NCBI GenBank assembly: GCA_033344815.1
Contig: JAWPMR010000001.1
Location: 4,326,136-4,390,135, forward strand
Direction: 5' to 3'
Source: Paracoccaceae bacterium
GTDB taxonomy: Bacteria; Pseudomonadota; Alphaproteobacteria; Rhodobacterales; Rhodobacteraceae
Length of the DNA: 64,000 nt
Part shown: one piece after another, positions 27,282 through 36,703 of the stretch
Layout of the letters: each line of letters begins with the position of its first letter
How positions within the stretch are numbered: the first letter of the stretch is position 1
Notes under the pieces: model-generated
Seen by the model: the letters and a program-made list of their open reading frames with translations, nothing else
What the model was told of the DNA's origin: nothing
Databases searched by the model: none
Program-made: the position numbers and the translations under genes

Positions 27282-29177
27282 TTACGGCGTGGGCTGTGTG
27301 TCTGGTTTTGCCGCGGCATTGGCTTCAGCGAGCGCAGCGTTCGGCATATCTTTGCACTCCAGAAACACACGTAGTTTGCAGGTGGCGCAAATATCAGGAT
27401 CCAATGTTGGAACCATGGCTTCCAGCATTTCTCTTTTCCGTCGAAAAATTCGATCTTTTCCGATGAGTTTTGTCACGTGAAACTGATCCATTTGTCGACG
27501 CAACGGCGGGTAGCGACCGATGATATAAAGGCTCCCTCCCAGATCTTTTCGGTTCCTGCTTTCTTCAACCAGCCATTCAGCGCCCGCCAAATCGATCCCG
27601 ACGGAGCCGTCAACCAATAGTCCGAGGTGCTTTTGTTCTGGGCGTTGTTGTTCCAGTTTGCGAAATTCTTTTTCCAGATATTCCACCGCGCCGAAGTACA
27701 TCGGCCCTTGCACCCGAATGAACATCGCCTGTGGACACTCTGGCAACCGCCAATGAATCGGGCTCATGAATGGCCGTCCGTCAACGCCTGCATTCGGCAC
27801 ATTTACCGGCAAGCCCGGGCGCATGGTTTTGCGCAGAAAAAGCGACAGGGAAACGATGACGCCGGAATAGATCGCAAATTCCAGATCAACCAGAAGCACG
27901 ACAAGAAAAGTGATCAGAAATATGGCAGTTTCCGATGCGCTGGTGGTCAGAATATGCCTGATTTCCTTGAGGTCGATCAATTTCCAGGCCACCAGCATAA
28001 TCAATCCGGACATGGCGGGGATGGGGATGTAGGCAATCAAAGGGCTGATCATCAACAGAATAATCAGCAGAAAAAGTGCAGCCAGAACTGCGGCAAGTGG
28101 CGTTCTCGCACCGGACTCCAGATTGAGTGAACTGCGTGTGAAGGATCCGGACCCCATGTAGGCTGAGAAAAAAGAGCCACCGATGTTTGAAAGACCCTGT
28201 CCGATGATTTCCTGGTTCGAGTTGAGAGATTGGTGGGATTGCAGTGACATTGCACGCGCAATGGAAACAGCTTCAAGCAACCCGATCAAAGCCAACGCAA
28301 AAGCGCCCTGCGACAGATCGCGAACCACGTCGAACGACATTTCAGGCACAGCCATGGGTGGGATGCCTGAGTCAATTGCCTGGACGAACGCAAGCCCGGT
28401 GGCGCCGGCACCAACCATATGCGACAGCGTATCAAGGGTATAGGCAAGCAGACTGCCGACGATCAGAGCGATCAGATAATTTGGCCAGACGGGTTTGTAT
28501 TTCTTGAGCGCCACGGCAACAATAAGTGTCGTCACCGATACGGCGAGAACGTAGGGGCTGAGATGGGGCAGGGCGTTCCACAATTCCTTGCCAAATTCGA
28601 ACAATTCGTCCGGTCGGGGAAGTGATTTCCCAATAAATCCAGGCAATTGGCTGAGAAATATCAAGATCGCAGCGCCCGCAGTGAAACCGACCATTACGGA
28701 ATGGGACACCAAGCTCACAAGTTGCCCCAGATTGACGAGACCGAGGCACAGCTGGAAGAGACCTGCAAGCAAGGTGATGCTGAAAACTGCGCTGATGAAT
28801 TCCGGAGACCCGGGTACAAAATTTTCTGACAATGTCGCAAAAATTACAACGGATATTGCCGTGGTCGGGCCCGAGACGAGATGCCATGAACTGCCAAAAA
28901 AGGCTGCAATAACGGGTGTGACCATCGCTGTATAGAGCCCGTATTGCGGCGGCAAACCTGCGATCGCGGCAAAAGCAATCCCCTGCGGCAGGACGATTGC
29001 AGCATTGGTCAATCCTGCAAACACATCCGCACGAAATGTTTCCCGGTTGACCATGGGAAGCCAGTCAAGAAATGGCATCATGGAGCGCAAACGGTCCCGT
29101 GCACTTGTTTTTTGATTTTTGGCGGAGGGTGCAATATGCGGCGCTTCGTCAGCGGGTCGTCCAAAACGCCATGTCAT
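27282..29177 (-). CDS. SulP-family anion transporter with STAS domain
   Basis: A 631-residue carrier. The SulP membrane core spans about residues 45-440 (GLTNAAIVLPQGIAFAAIAG, GQGLSNIGGSFFSAYMGSGS); a STAS domain follows (about 470-580) with VDGSVGIDLAGAEWLVEE. A C-terminal tail carries ATCKLRVFLEC, three cysteines not part of the usual SulP fold. Family members import sulfate or bicarbonate. The gene converges on the kinase gene with 40 bp between. The start may be a few residues downstream, since the first 30 residues are polar. Confidence 0.88.
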   Translation of the reverse strand: MTWRFGRPADEAPHIAPSAKNQKTSARDRLRSMMPFLDWLPMVNRETFRADVFAGLTNAAIVLPQGIAFAAIAGLPPQYGLYTAMVTPVIAAFFGSSWHLVSGPTTAISVVIFATLSENFVPGSPEFISAVFSITLLAGLFQLCLGLVNLGQLVSLVSHSVMVGFTAGAAILIFLSQLPGFIGKSLPRPDELFEFGKELWNALPHLSPYVLAVSVTTLIVAVALKKYKPVWPNYLIALIVGSLLAYTLDTLSHMVGAGATGLAFVQAIDSGIPPMAVPEMSFDVVRDLSQGAFALALIGLLEAVSIARAMSLQSHQSLNSNQEIIGQGLSNIGGSFFSAYMGSGSFTRSSLNLESGARTPLAAVLAALFLLIILLMISPLIAYIPIPAMSGLIMLVAWKLIDLKEIRHILTTSASETAIFLITFLVVLLVDLEFAIYSGVIVSLSLFLRKTMRPGLPVNVPNAGVDGRPFMSPIHWRLPECPQAMFIRVQGPMYFGAVEYLEKEFRKLEQQRPEQKHLGLLVDGSVGIDLAGAEWLVEESRNRKDLGGSLYIIGRYPPLRRQMDQFHVTKLIGKDRIFRRKREMLEAMVPTLDPDICATCKLRVFLECKDMPNAALAEANAAAKPDTQPTP

Positions 29178-30279
29178 TGCGGGACAGCTTTCTCTCTTCC
29201 AATTCAGGTCTACGCTATGTCAAATCTGTAGAGATTAATAGGGTCGTACTTGCTGCGCTCTATCGTCATTCAAACCCCTTGTATACGATTTCAAGACTGG
29301 AAGACTTGAATTTTGCTGCTCGCACGGTTGGCAGTGCTAAACCGTATGTTGCCTTTCATTTGCTATTTTCGTCGCTGCTGGAAACCATTGTTTTTTCTGC
29401 AGGCGTCCAATCAGGTTTTGAGAGTTGTTGGATGGGTTGAAGTATGTGTGCCGGCACGAGAAATGCTCAAGCTGCTTGGCCGTGTCTCATGATCTTGCAC
29501 CAACACATTTATCAGTGAGCAATGAACTCTTTGTCCCGCGACCCCCTTGTCCATAACGGGAGATGTCGGGTTCATATGGCTTATCCGGCGATCTCAGTTT
29601 GGGCACGCGCGTTTTTGCAGTGTACGTGTCAAACAGGCATTCGGCGCGTTTTTGCGGATGTTTTGTTGCCCAACGATGGGTGCGCATTGATGTAATTGCA
29701 ATCTGATCGCCATCGCACCAGCTTGAGACGGGCATCGTCCGGGCCGTACCATAGATTCTGTTTGACCGACTGGTCGTGCTGGCTGGCAATGAGGCGTCAA
29801 CGAAGGAGTTCTACTTCAATCTGCTATCAGACCGATTTTCTCACGGCAGTCCTTGTCATGCGAACGTAGAATTGGGACTTCACGTGATGCGCCAATCCTG
29901 AGGACGCAAACATTTGAGCATTTGCCTTCCGGGTTTCATAAGAAAACTTCGGATGGCTAGGGGCACGATAGCCAGAACCAGGGATTGATCCTTATTGACC
30001 AATGGTCGCAGATTTCAAAATCAGAATGCCGCATTACCCAACAGGAATTGGCGAATACATCTACGTTGAGCCGCCCATTTCTGCAATGTTCCCGTTCGCG
30101 GCCTTTTTGCGAAAATGCGCGTTTGCATCGCTATGTTTTATGAGTGACGAAAACCCCAATGATACGCGTTGACATGCCGCCGGGCGGATCACATGTGATG
30201 GATTCCAGCGACAGGGAAGACGGATTCAAGGTGATGGATCAGATACGTTTTACGTCAATTTTTTCGAAGCGGCTGTGGG
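29178..30279. other. 1.1-kb interval without an intact gene
   Basis: Contains an IS3-type transposase remnant at 29629-29796. Elsewhere no protein, RNA gene or repeat could be recognised on either strand. It separates the SulP gene from the GGDEF-EAL gene, both on the minus strand. Confidence 0.5.
29629..29796 (-). pseudogene. IS3-family transposase (OrfB) C-terminal remnant
   Basis: A minus-strand frame between two stops reads YGPDDARLKLVRWRSDCNY followed by INAHPSLGNKTS. This matches the C-terminus of IS3-group OrfB integrases (pattern xxDARxxLxxWRxDYNxxRPHSSLGxxTP). The catalytic core and IS ends are not found, so this is an old fragment. Confidence 0.6.
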
Positions 30280-32331
30280 TCATACAGACAAGTTTACGAT
30301 TCTGATCGCTGTTTTGAGTTCTTCAATAGGAATTGGTGGCGATAAAAAGAACCCCTGGACTTCGTCACAGCTGTGATCCGCGAGCCATTGGAGTTGTTTT
30401 TCGGTCTCCACGCCTTCAGCAACGATGGTTGCTCCAATCTGCTTGCCAAGGGTCACGATCAGATCGATGATGGGTCCCGATTTTGGCAATTGGGAAATAA
30501 AGGATTGGTCAATTTTCAGGCAGTTCAGAGGAAAGCGTGAAATGTATGACAGATTGGAATAGCCGGTGCCAAAATCATCGATGGCAATACGATATCCCAT
30601 TTGTGAAATGGCCGCGAGTTTTTCCTCAATCAGGTCATGATCTCCGATCAATACGTTTTCAGTAATCTCCAATTCGACTTTGCCTCGCGGAAACTCCGGG
30701 TGCTGGGAAAACTTCTCGAGCGACTGCAACAGTTTATAGTTTTCAAATTGCCGCGGCGAGATATTGACAGACATGTCTATCTCCAGACCAGAACGATGCC
30801 AGGAAATGGCTTGTGTACAGGCCAACTCGACGACCAGTTGGCCCAAGTCTTCAATCAACCCGGTCTCTTCGCAGATCGCGATGAACTCGCTTGGCATGAT
30901 AAGACCGCGCCTTGGATGAACCCACCGCACCAACGCCTCCACCGAAACAACTTTTCCAGTCTGCAGGTTGACCCGAGGTTGAAAATGCAGCGTGAATTCC
31001 CGGTTCTCTACGGCTTGTTTCAGTTGTATTTCCACAAGATCGCGCGCCTTGGCTCGAACACCCATATCGTGGCTGAAGTAAGTTGCCCTGTTTCGTCCCG
31101 CTTGCTTGGAAGCGTAAAGGGCGATGTCAGCTTCGCGCATTGTGCTGGCGAAATCCACTGAACTTGTCGAAAAAGTGGAAATTCCCACACTCACGCTTGT
31201 GCTGACACGCGTGGCATCATTGAAAATGGGTTGGCCCAGTCTGCCCAAAAGAAAATCGATTTTTTCGCTAAGTATTTCTTCGGATGAAGCGTCTTCAATT
31301 ACAACAACAAATTCGTCCCCGCCCAGCCGGACGAGTATGTCACGCGGGCCGATTACGTCAGTCGTTCGTTTGGCGATCTCTTGAAGGACGACATCCCCCA
31401 TCTCGTGACCGAGCCTGTCATTGATCTGTTTGAAACGGTCCACGTCAAAACACAATAATGCGGACCGCCGGCTTGGGCGTTGTTCCAGTGTCACCAGATG
31501 CTGCTGAAGATACGCCCTGTTAAAGCAGCCTGTCAGCTGGTCTCGTTCCGCGAGGTATCGCGCCTTGTCACGCGCAGTTTTAAGTTCGCTCACATCAATC
31601 GCTGTGACAAGAATAGCCGGGTTGCCAGTTGCAGCATCAAGGCAGCGTTTTGCTGTAAGGTCATGCCACCTTGGACCCGCCGAAGTGTTCACCTTCGAGA
31701 CAATCCTATACTCTCCTGACCGTTCGACTTCGTCACGAAGTGTTTCGTAGTCCGACCGATCTATAAATTTTTCCGATATCGTCTGGGCGGCATGCGTCGC
31801 GGTGTTTCGGGCGGCAGGATTCATGTAATGCGGTGGACCATTGAGATCATGAAGGGCGATCATGACGTCTGTATGCAAAAGTGCTTCGGCGCTGCGCAGG
31901 TTTTCGGGTTCATCATCAGCGCGCCCAATGACTTCACATTGCATGGCCATGCGCCCGTCAGCCAAAAGATGCCCGCGAAAGATCACCCTGACGCTGGTCG
32001 GTTTACCGTTGGGATAGAGCGTCCACATTTCGCTAAATGTGGCATCGCGTTCAATAAAATCGTTCTGATACTGCTTCAATCGTTTTGCAACGGCCGGAGA
32101 CATGTCCTGCGTAAGATCACGCGCGCGCAATGTCACTTCACAGTCAGCTTGCCAGAGTTTGCACGCCGATGGATTGGCAAAAACAATGCGGGAATGGTCA
32201 ATGTCGTAAATCCAGATAGCGGTTTTCAATCGCTCCACCGCTACAAGTGACCCTGCGGATGCGTCGGTGGTATCCGGTGCAATGAGATCAGTCGTCACGA
32301 TAGAACCTTGCTGGATCTTTTCGGTGCGCAT
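30280..32331 (-). CDS. PAS-GGDEF-EAL cyclic-di-GMP enzyme
   Basis: A 683-residue soluble protein. Two PAS-like domains (about residues 25-130 and 135-245) precede GGDEF (about 260-420, motif GGDEF intact near 338-342) and EAL (about 435-680). The cyclase inhibitory site RxxD is replaced by GPRD. The EAL metal and catalytic residues look complete (EALVRW, EITENVL, DDFGTG, LKIDQSF, EGVE), so the phosphodiesterase is probably active. ATG 32331 is chosen; an upstream start at 32436 would run into the GST gene. The PAS input resembles that of the kinase at 24515. Confidence 0.9.
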   Translation of the reverse strand: MRTEKIQQGSIVTTDLIAPDTTDASAGSLVAVERLKTAIWIYDIDHSRIVFANPSACKLWQADCEVTLRARDLTQDMSPAVAKRLKQYQNDFIERDATFSEMWTLYPNGKPTSVRVIFRGHLLADGRMAMQCEVIGRADDEPENLRSAEALLHTDVMIALHDLNGPPHYMNPAARNTATHAAQTISEKFIDRSDYETLRDEVERSGEYRIVSKVNTSAGPRWHDLTAKRCLDAATGNPAILVTAIDVSELKTARDKARYLAERDQLTGCFNRAYLQQHLVTLEQRPSRRSALLCFDVDRFKQINDRLGHEMGDVVLQEIAKRTTDVIGPRDILVRLGGDEFVVVIEDASSEEILSEKIDFLLGRLGQPIFNDATRVSTSVSVGISTFSTSSVDFASTMREADIALYASKQAGRNRATYFSHDMGVRAKARDLVEIQLKQAVENREFTLHFQPRVNLQTGKVVSVEALVRWVHPRRGLIMPSEFIAICEETGLIEDLGQLVVELACTQAISWHRSGLEIDMSVNISPRQFENYKLLQSLEKFSQHPEFPRGKVELEITENVLIGDHDLIEEKLAAISQMGYRIAIDDFGTGYSNLSYISRFPLNCLKIDQSFISQLPKSGPIIDLIVTLGKQIGATIVAEGVETEKQLQWLADHSCDEVQGFFLSPPIPIEELKTAIRIVNLSV

Positions 32332-32357
32332 TAGGTTATTGCTCCGGGAACGGTGCG

Positions 32358-32993
32358 TCAGGCGACTTTGGTCTTGGTGTGTCCAAGCTCTGAAAGCGGG
32401 CGGAAACCTTTGGTTTTTTCGACAGAAGCGACCCAATTTCCGATTGCGGGATAATCATTCATGGAGAGTCCTGCTTCTTCCAAAACATGGACGTATCCAA
32501 ACACTGCGATGTCGGCGATTGAGTATCCCGACGCCAAAATGAAATCACGCTGCTCAAGATGTGCATCAAGACGGAACAAACCTGATTCTGCCAGGGACTG
32601 CCAATGGGCAATCTCATCCGCGCGCACTTGCCGCTGATCTGGCAGAATTGTTGTGAAAAACCGGGCAGGTGAAATAAACGGTTCAAGTTTTGACTGTTCA
32701 AAAAACATCCATTGGAGAGCCTCCGCCCGTTCCTCACGGCTGGCCGGCATCAAAGAACTGCCTTCCGCGAGATACCAGAGCATTGCATTGCTTTCGCCCA
32801 GGTTTTTGCCCGTATCTGTCACCAGATGAGGAACCACGCCAAGCGGGCTGATTGCGAGATATTCTGGCGATTTTTGCGCGCCGTTCAAAACATCAATGAG
32901 CGACATGTCAAAAGGGATTCCCAGTTGATGCAGCGCCAACCAAGGTTTGAAGCAATTTCCCGATCCCAAACATGCGTATAGTTTAATCACCAC
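32358..32993 (-). CDS. Glutathione S-transferase family protein
   Basis: A 211-residue protein with an N-terminal thioredoxin-like domain (residues 1-80; cis-Pro region GVVPHLVTD, GSH-binding ESNAMLWYLAEG) and an all-helical C-terminal domain (SIADIAVFGYVH). The start is GTG 32993. The N-terminal LYACLGSGNCFKPWLALHQL carries Ser and Cys near the usual catalytic position. The gene lies upstream of the GGDEF-EAL gene on the same strand, 26 bases apart. Cytosolic conjugation or peroxide detoxification is the family role; the substrate is unknown. Confidence 0.85.
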   Translation of the reverse strand: MVIKLYACLGSGNCFKPWLALHQLGIPFDMSLIDVLNGAQKSPEYLAISPLGVVPHLVTDTGKNLGESNAMLWYLAEGSSLMPASREERAEALQWMFFEQSKLEPFISPARFFTTILPDQRQVRADEIAHWQSLAESGLFRLDAHLEQRDFILASGYSIADIAVFGYVHVLEEAGLSMNDYPAIGNWVASVEKTKGFRPLSELGHTKTKVA

Positions 32994-33372
32994 GGCGTCC
33001 TTTACCGGCTTCTTTGATGCATCTGGCTAAAGAACCGTCGTTAATACCTGATAAATTCAACTGCAGATTGTTGAGTGAAAGAACTTTCAAATTGCATATA
33101 CTTTTTAACATGTTCTGATTGATCAACGACTGTTGGCGCGCCACGGTATGACCAAGAACATTCACATCCCACATCTTGAAACTCAGTTTTCCTGCGTGTC
33201 GCGTTAACCGGCCCGGCAGTCTTTCCTTGTGTGCCGGGATTGAGCGTCTTAATGATTTGTTAACTCATTCTTAATTCCAAAATCATAATTAGAGCATACT
33301 TAACAAATAGTTAATGGATGGATCGCTGGTGAATAATCTCTTGTTGAACAAAAAAATCTTTGGTGAATTGCA
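32994..33372. other. AT-rich divergent promoter region before the RNR gene
   Basis: Holds a hairpin with CCCGGCA and TGCCGGG arms (33212-33238) and a palindrome TTAAC-N5-GTTAA at 33300-33314 inside AT-rich sequence. Either could serve RNR control. No gene and no cobalamin riboswitch core was found. Confidence 0.4.
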
Positions 33373-35097
33373 ATGCTAATGCTTAAGGTCCACGGTTCGC
33401 CCGTAGAGTCTTTTGACCAGCCGATATCGGAACAGATTTGGCGGTCAAAGTATCAATATGTCAGCAACGGAAAGGTGATTGACCACTGCGTGCGCGACAC
33501 CTGGGTCCGGGTTGGCGATAGCCTCGCACAACCAGAACATCCGGGCGAGCGTGCACAGGTTTCCAAGTTGTTTTTGTCGGCCATGGAGGAGTTTAAACTG
33601 CTGCCCGCCGGACGTATTCTCGCCGGCGCTGGCACGCACCGCAATGTGACGCTTGCGAATACTTTTGTCATGCGCACTATCCCAGATTCCCTCGCGGGGA
33701 TCATGGATACGGTCAAGGATGCAGCTCTTACGATGCAGATGGGCGGCGGTATCGGGTTTGATTTTTCGACCCTACGCCCAAAAGGCGATTTGGTGCAGGG
33801 TTTGGATTGTCCGGCGGCGGGACCTCTGGCGGCCATGGATATTCTTGATGCGGTCTGCAAAATGCTCGTCGCGGGCACAGGACGGGGTGCCATGATGGCA
33901 ACGATGCGGGTTGATCATCCTGATATCGAGGCATTCATCGAGGCAAAGTCCGACCCGTCGAGGCTGCGAAACTTCAATACCTCTGTTATGATCTCAGACC
34001 CCTTCATGAAGGCGGTTGACCTGAATTCAGACTGGGACCTTGTATGGAATGATACGCTGGTAAAACGCGTCAATGCGCGCGAATTATGGGAAAAAATAAT
34101 GCGCCGCACCTATGATGCGGCTGAGCCGGGCGTTCTCTTTATCGACAGGATCAACGCATCAAACCCGTTGGGATACCTTGAAGACCTGCGTGCGACCAAT
34201 TCCTGCGCGGAGCAACCGTTGCCGCCAAATGGGACATGCCCCTTGGCATCTATCAATCTGGCCAGGCTGGTCACGCACCCATTCAGTTCTCAGGCAGAAC
34301 TCGACATGCAGCAGGTTGAACACCTGGTGCGGGTCGCTGTGCGCATGCTTGACAACTCGATTGAGGTGACCCGCTTTGCCGTAGCTGCACAGTTGCAGGA
34401 AGCGCAGCAAAAACGACGCATCGGTGTGGGCGTAACCGGTGTGGCGGATGCATTGATTATGGTTGGGGTGCGATATGGCACGGCCAAAGCTGAGCGTCTC
34501 GTGGAATCCTGGCTCCGCGCAATCCAAAATATGGCCTATCTCACCTCCGCACAGCTTGCTGCGGAGCGCGGAGCCTTTCCACTCTATGATGCAAATGCTC
34601 ATCAGCAAGGAGCGGGAATAATGGCGCTTGACGCTCATGTGCGCCGCGCAATTTCAATGCACGGATTGCGCAACGGCGTATTGACCACGATCGCCCCCAC
34701 AGGCACGACCTCGATGTATGGTGGCAATGTCTCCTCCGGAATCGAACCAGTTTTTGCAACCACATACAAACGCAAGATTGCCCGCGCGGATGGTACCAAA
34801 AGTGAAGAGGCTGTCGAGGACTATGCTGTCTGGCTTTATCGTCAGATGTTTGGCACACAGAGGCCGTTAACGGATGCCTTTGTCACCGCGCAAGACTTGC
34901 GCCCGACTGATCACATTCGCATGCAGGCCGCGGCGCAGCGCTGGATCGACAGCGGAATTTCCAAGACTGTCAATTGCCCTGAGGACATTCCCTTTGCGGT
35001 CTTTGAGGATGTGTACCGGCAGGCTTACGAAACTGGTTGCAAGGGGTGTACGACCTACCGACCCAATGCCATCACCGGTTCGGTGCTGTCTACGTGA
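33373..35097 (+). CDS. Short adenosylcobalamin-dependent (class II) ribonucleotide reductase
   Basis: A 574-residue enzyme of the TIGR02504-type class II RNR family, which reduces ribonucleotides using adenosylcobalamin. Core motifs: GGGIGFDFSTLRP near 124-136, the active-site NSCAEQ with Asn276, Cys278 (thiyl) and Glu280, second redox Cys289 in NGTCPLASINL, and a C-terminal CKGC pair (556-559) that would take electrons from thioredoxin. The first redox position, normally Cys in a CFV motif, is Thr97 (NTFV). It is shorter than the roughly 1200-residue roseobacter housekeeping form, so it is probably a paralogue. A DUF1653 gene follows 113 bases later. Confidence 0.85.
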   Translation: MLMLKVHGSPVESFDQPISEQIWRSKYQYVSNGKVIDHCVRDTWVRVGDSLAQPEHPGERAQVSKLFLSAMEEFKLLPAGRILAGAGTHRNVTLANTFVMRTIPDSLAGIMDTVKDAALTMQMGGGIGFDFSTLRPKGDLVQGLDCPAAGPLAAMDILDAVCKMLVAGTGRGAMMATMRVDHPDIEAFIEAKSDPSRLRNFNTSVMISDPFMKAVDLNSDWDLVWNDTLVKRVNARELWEKIMRRTYDAAEPGVLFIDRINASNPLGYLEDLRATNSCAEQPLPPNGTCPLASINLARLVTHPFSSQAELDMQQVEHLVRVAVRMLDNSIEVTRFAVAAQLQEAQQKRRIGVGVTGVADALIMVGVRYGTAKAERLVESWLRAIQNMAYLTSAQLAAERGAFPLYDANAHQQGAGIMALDAHVRRAISMHGLRNGVLTTIAPTGTTSMYGGNVSSGIEPVFATTYKRKIARADGTKSEEAVEDYAVWLYRQMFGTQRPLTDAFVTAQDLRPTDHIRMQAAAQRWIDSGISKTVNCPEDIPFAVFEDVYRQAYETGCKGCTTYRPNAITGSVLST

Positions 35098-35210
35098 AGC
35101 CGGGTCAGATTCTGCGCGCACTGTTTTTGCCCAATTCGAAGATTGAATCAGAGCAAAATGCCGAGACACAACGTTCAGTGTATGGGTCCTCCTTGGAGGA
35201 GAGGCTTTCT

Positions 35211-35396
35211 GTGTCATCCGATCCTTGGATGCCGACCCATCGACATCGCAAAGGCGGCCTCTATCGCGTTTTGGGTCAAGGCATTCTGGAGGCTGATAGG
35301 ACCAAAGCAGTAATATATCAGGATCAAGAAGGCACGATCTGGATTCGACCGCATTGCGAATTCGAGGACGGCCGTTTTGAGCGCTTGGAGCAGTAG
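35211..35396 (+). CDS. DUF1653 small protein
   Basis: A 61-residue protein with the DUF1653 pattern: HRKGGLYRVLGQGILEAD, then AVIYQDQEGTIWIRP and FEDGRFERL. The GTG start at 35211 has GGAGGAGAGG ideally spaced upstream, better than the in-frame ATG at 35229. It lies just after the RNR gene on the same strand, so co-transcription is likely. The fold is a small beta barrel and the function is unknown. Confidence 0.8.
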   Translation: MSSDPWMPTHRHRKGGLYRVLGQGILEADRTKAVIYQDQEGTIWIRPHCEFEDGRFERLEQ

Positions 35397-35833
35397 TTAC
35401 GCGTCCGAAGACAGCCCAAAGGCCGGAAAGAGTGAAACACCACTGATTTTTATTGCTGGTAACTGGATCTCAAAGTCGTGACGCGGCAACGACGTCCCTT
35501 TGCTCAGATCATCGGCAGCGTTTGCAGGCAATGTTGGGAACAGGCGGAAAAGTTGTGCGCAGCGACAACAATACTATGCGCCGTTACATTGAACACGGTG
35601 TGTCGCCCCGTGATCTGCTCGGCAAAAATGTGATGCGTCGCGGGACTTATATTGCACGGAAGCAAGTGGTCTGTTTCCCTGATGCGATTGGCGGGGCACA
35701 CAGTTTTGTCTTCGAAAAGTCCCGAATGGCATGTTTTTGAAAGTAACACCCATGGAACAAATTGCCTTGCCTTCCTATCTAAAGCGGGAAGGAGTGAACA
35801 TGATGTCCACGTACTCCAAAACAAGGGAACTCC
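35397..35833. other. 437-bp interval with no recognised gene
   Basis: A plus-strand open frame at 35453-35740 has no family resemblance and no ribosome site. Nothing else is seen apart from the upstream region of the carbonic anhydrase gene. Confidence 0.45.
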
Positions 35834-36703
35834 ATGCACAAGATTTCTTTGATGCCCATGCTGTCAGTTGGCGCTACTGCCGTTTTTATCAGTTCCGCTC
35901 TTGCGAGCCAGGACACCGAACAATCAGTTGCCGATGACGTCATCTCTGCGCAACGCGCAGCGCTGGCCGCAAGTACAGAGGGCGTCGGTTTTGGGCCCCA
36001 GTCGCCGCGAGACATTGACAGCACGTCGGGCGAAAACGACCGGGCTTTTGCCCGCGCACCTGCACATACTGACATGAATTTGTGCAACATCCATTTTCAC
36101 AAAAATGCGGAGCATCGGGGCGGCGAATTCACGAAGTTTGCTGGTAACGGCGATGGCAAGGGCGCGGGGACCGGGTACAAATACGATGGTACATTGACCT
36201 CAACGGATCTCGCGCCGCTGGACAGCCCCATCGGGTCGGGCGCCTACGGTGATCTGAAGCCCGGTGACACCATCGAAGTCCATTTTGTGCATACAACTGC
36301 GCAGGTTGACCCCGGCCCGACCCTAGGATCATGTTTGAGTGAAGCGATTGGCAATCCGCAGCTACGCGTCGAAACCCAGGTGGTCGTTCTGGTCAACAAC
36401 GATACGGCTTTGGACTTTGTCGAGATGACGAAGGTGCAACGCGTAGAAGGCTACCACCAAGCGCCCAATATTCCCAACGACATGGGGACACCCATTCAAT
36501 ACGCGGGTTCGACAACAGGTCCCAGCTTCAATGAAGCCGGCTCACCTTTTCAAGTCACCTGGTCGGTTCGACCCGAAGTCGCACGTGTCAACATCCACTC
36601 TGTTGGTACATGGTTGGCGGGCAATATCTTTGATGAAGCCGATGCGCATGGGGTGCGCAATCTGGTGGTCAATCCAGATTTGTTGTCGCAAATCGGGCAT
36701 TAG
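35834..36703 (+). CDS. Delta-class carbonic anhydrase, exported
   Basis: A 289-residue protein with an N-terminal signal (residues 1-25, cleavage after ALAS). The core has NLCNIHFHKNAEHRGGEF with Cys84, His87, His89 and His94, then EVHFVHTTAQVDPGPTLGSC with His150, His153 and Cys167. This matches delta-class carbonic anhydrases, known from diatoms and dinoflagellates and also annotated in proteobacteria. Three His would bind zinc, and the two Cys probably form a disulfide. It would interconvert carbon dioxide and bicarbonate in the periplasm. It stands alone. Confidence 0.8.
   Translation: MHKISLMPMLSVGATAVFISSALASQDTEQSVADDVISAQRAALAASTEGVGFGPQSPRDIDSTSGENDRAFARAPAHTDMNLCNIHFHKNAEHRGGEFTKFAGNGDGKGAGTGYKYDGTLTSTDLAPLDSPIGSGAYGDLKPGDTIEVHFVHTTAQVDPGPTLGSCLSEAIGNPQLRVETQVVVLVNNDTALDFVEMTKVQRVEGYHQAPNIPNDMGTPIQYAGSTTGPSFNEAGSPFQVTWSVRPEVARVNIHSVGTWLAGNIFDEADAHGVRNLVVNPDLLSQIGH

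Noticed and set aside
32994-33372. Cobalamin riboswitch ahead of the B12-dependent RNR
   Set aside because: No B12-box or conserved core was seen; only a simple GC hairpin and an AT palindrome.
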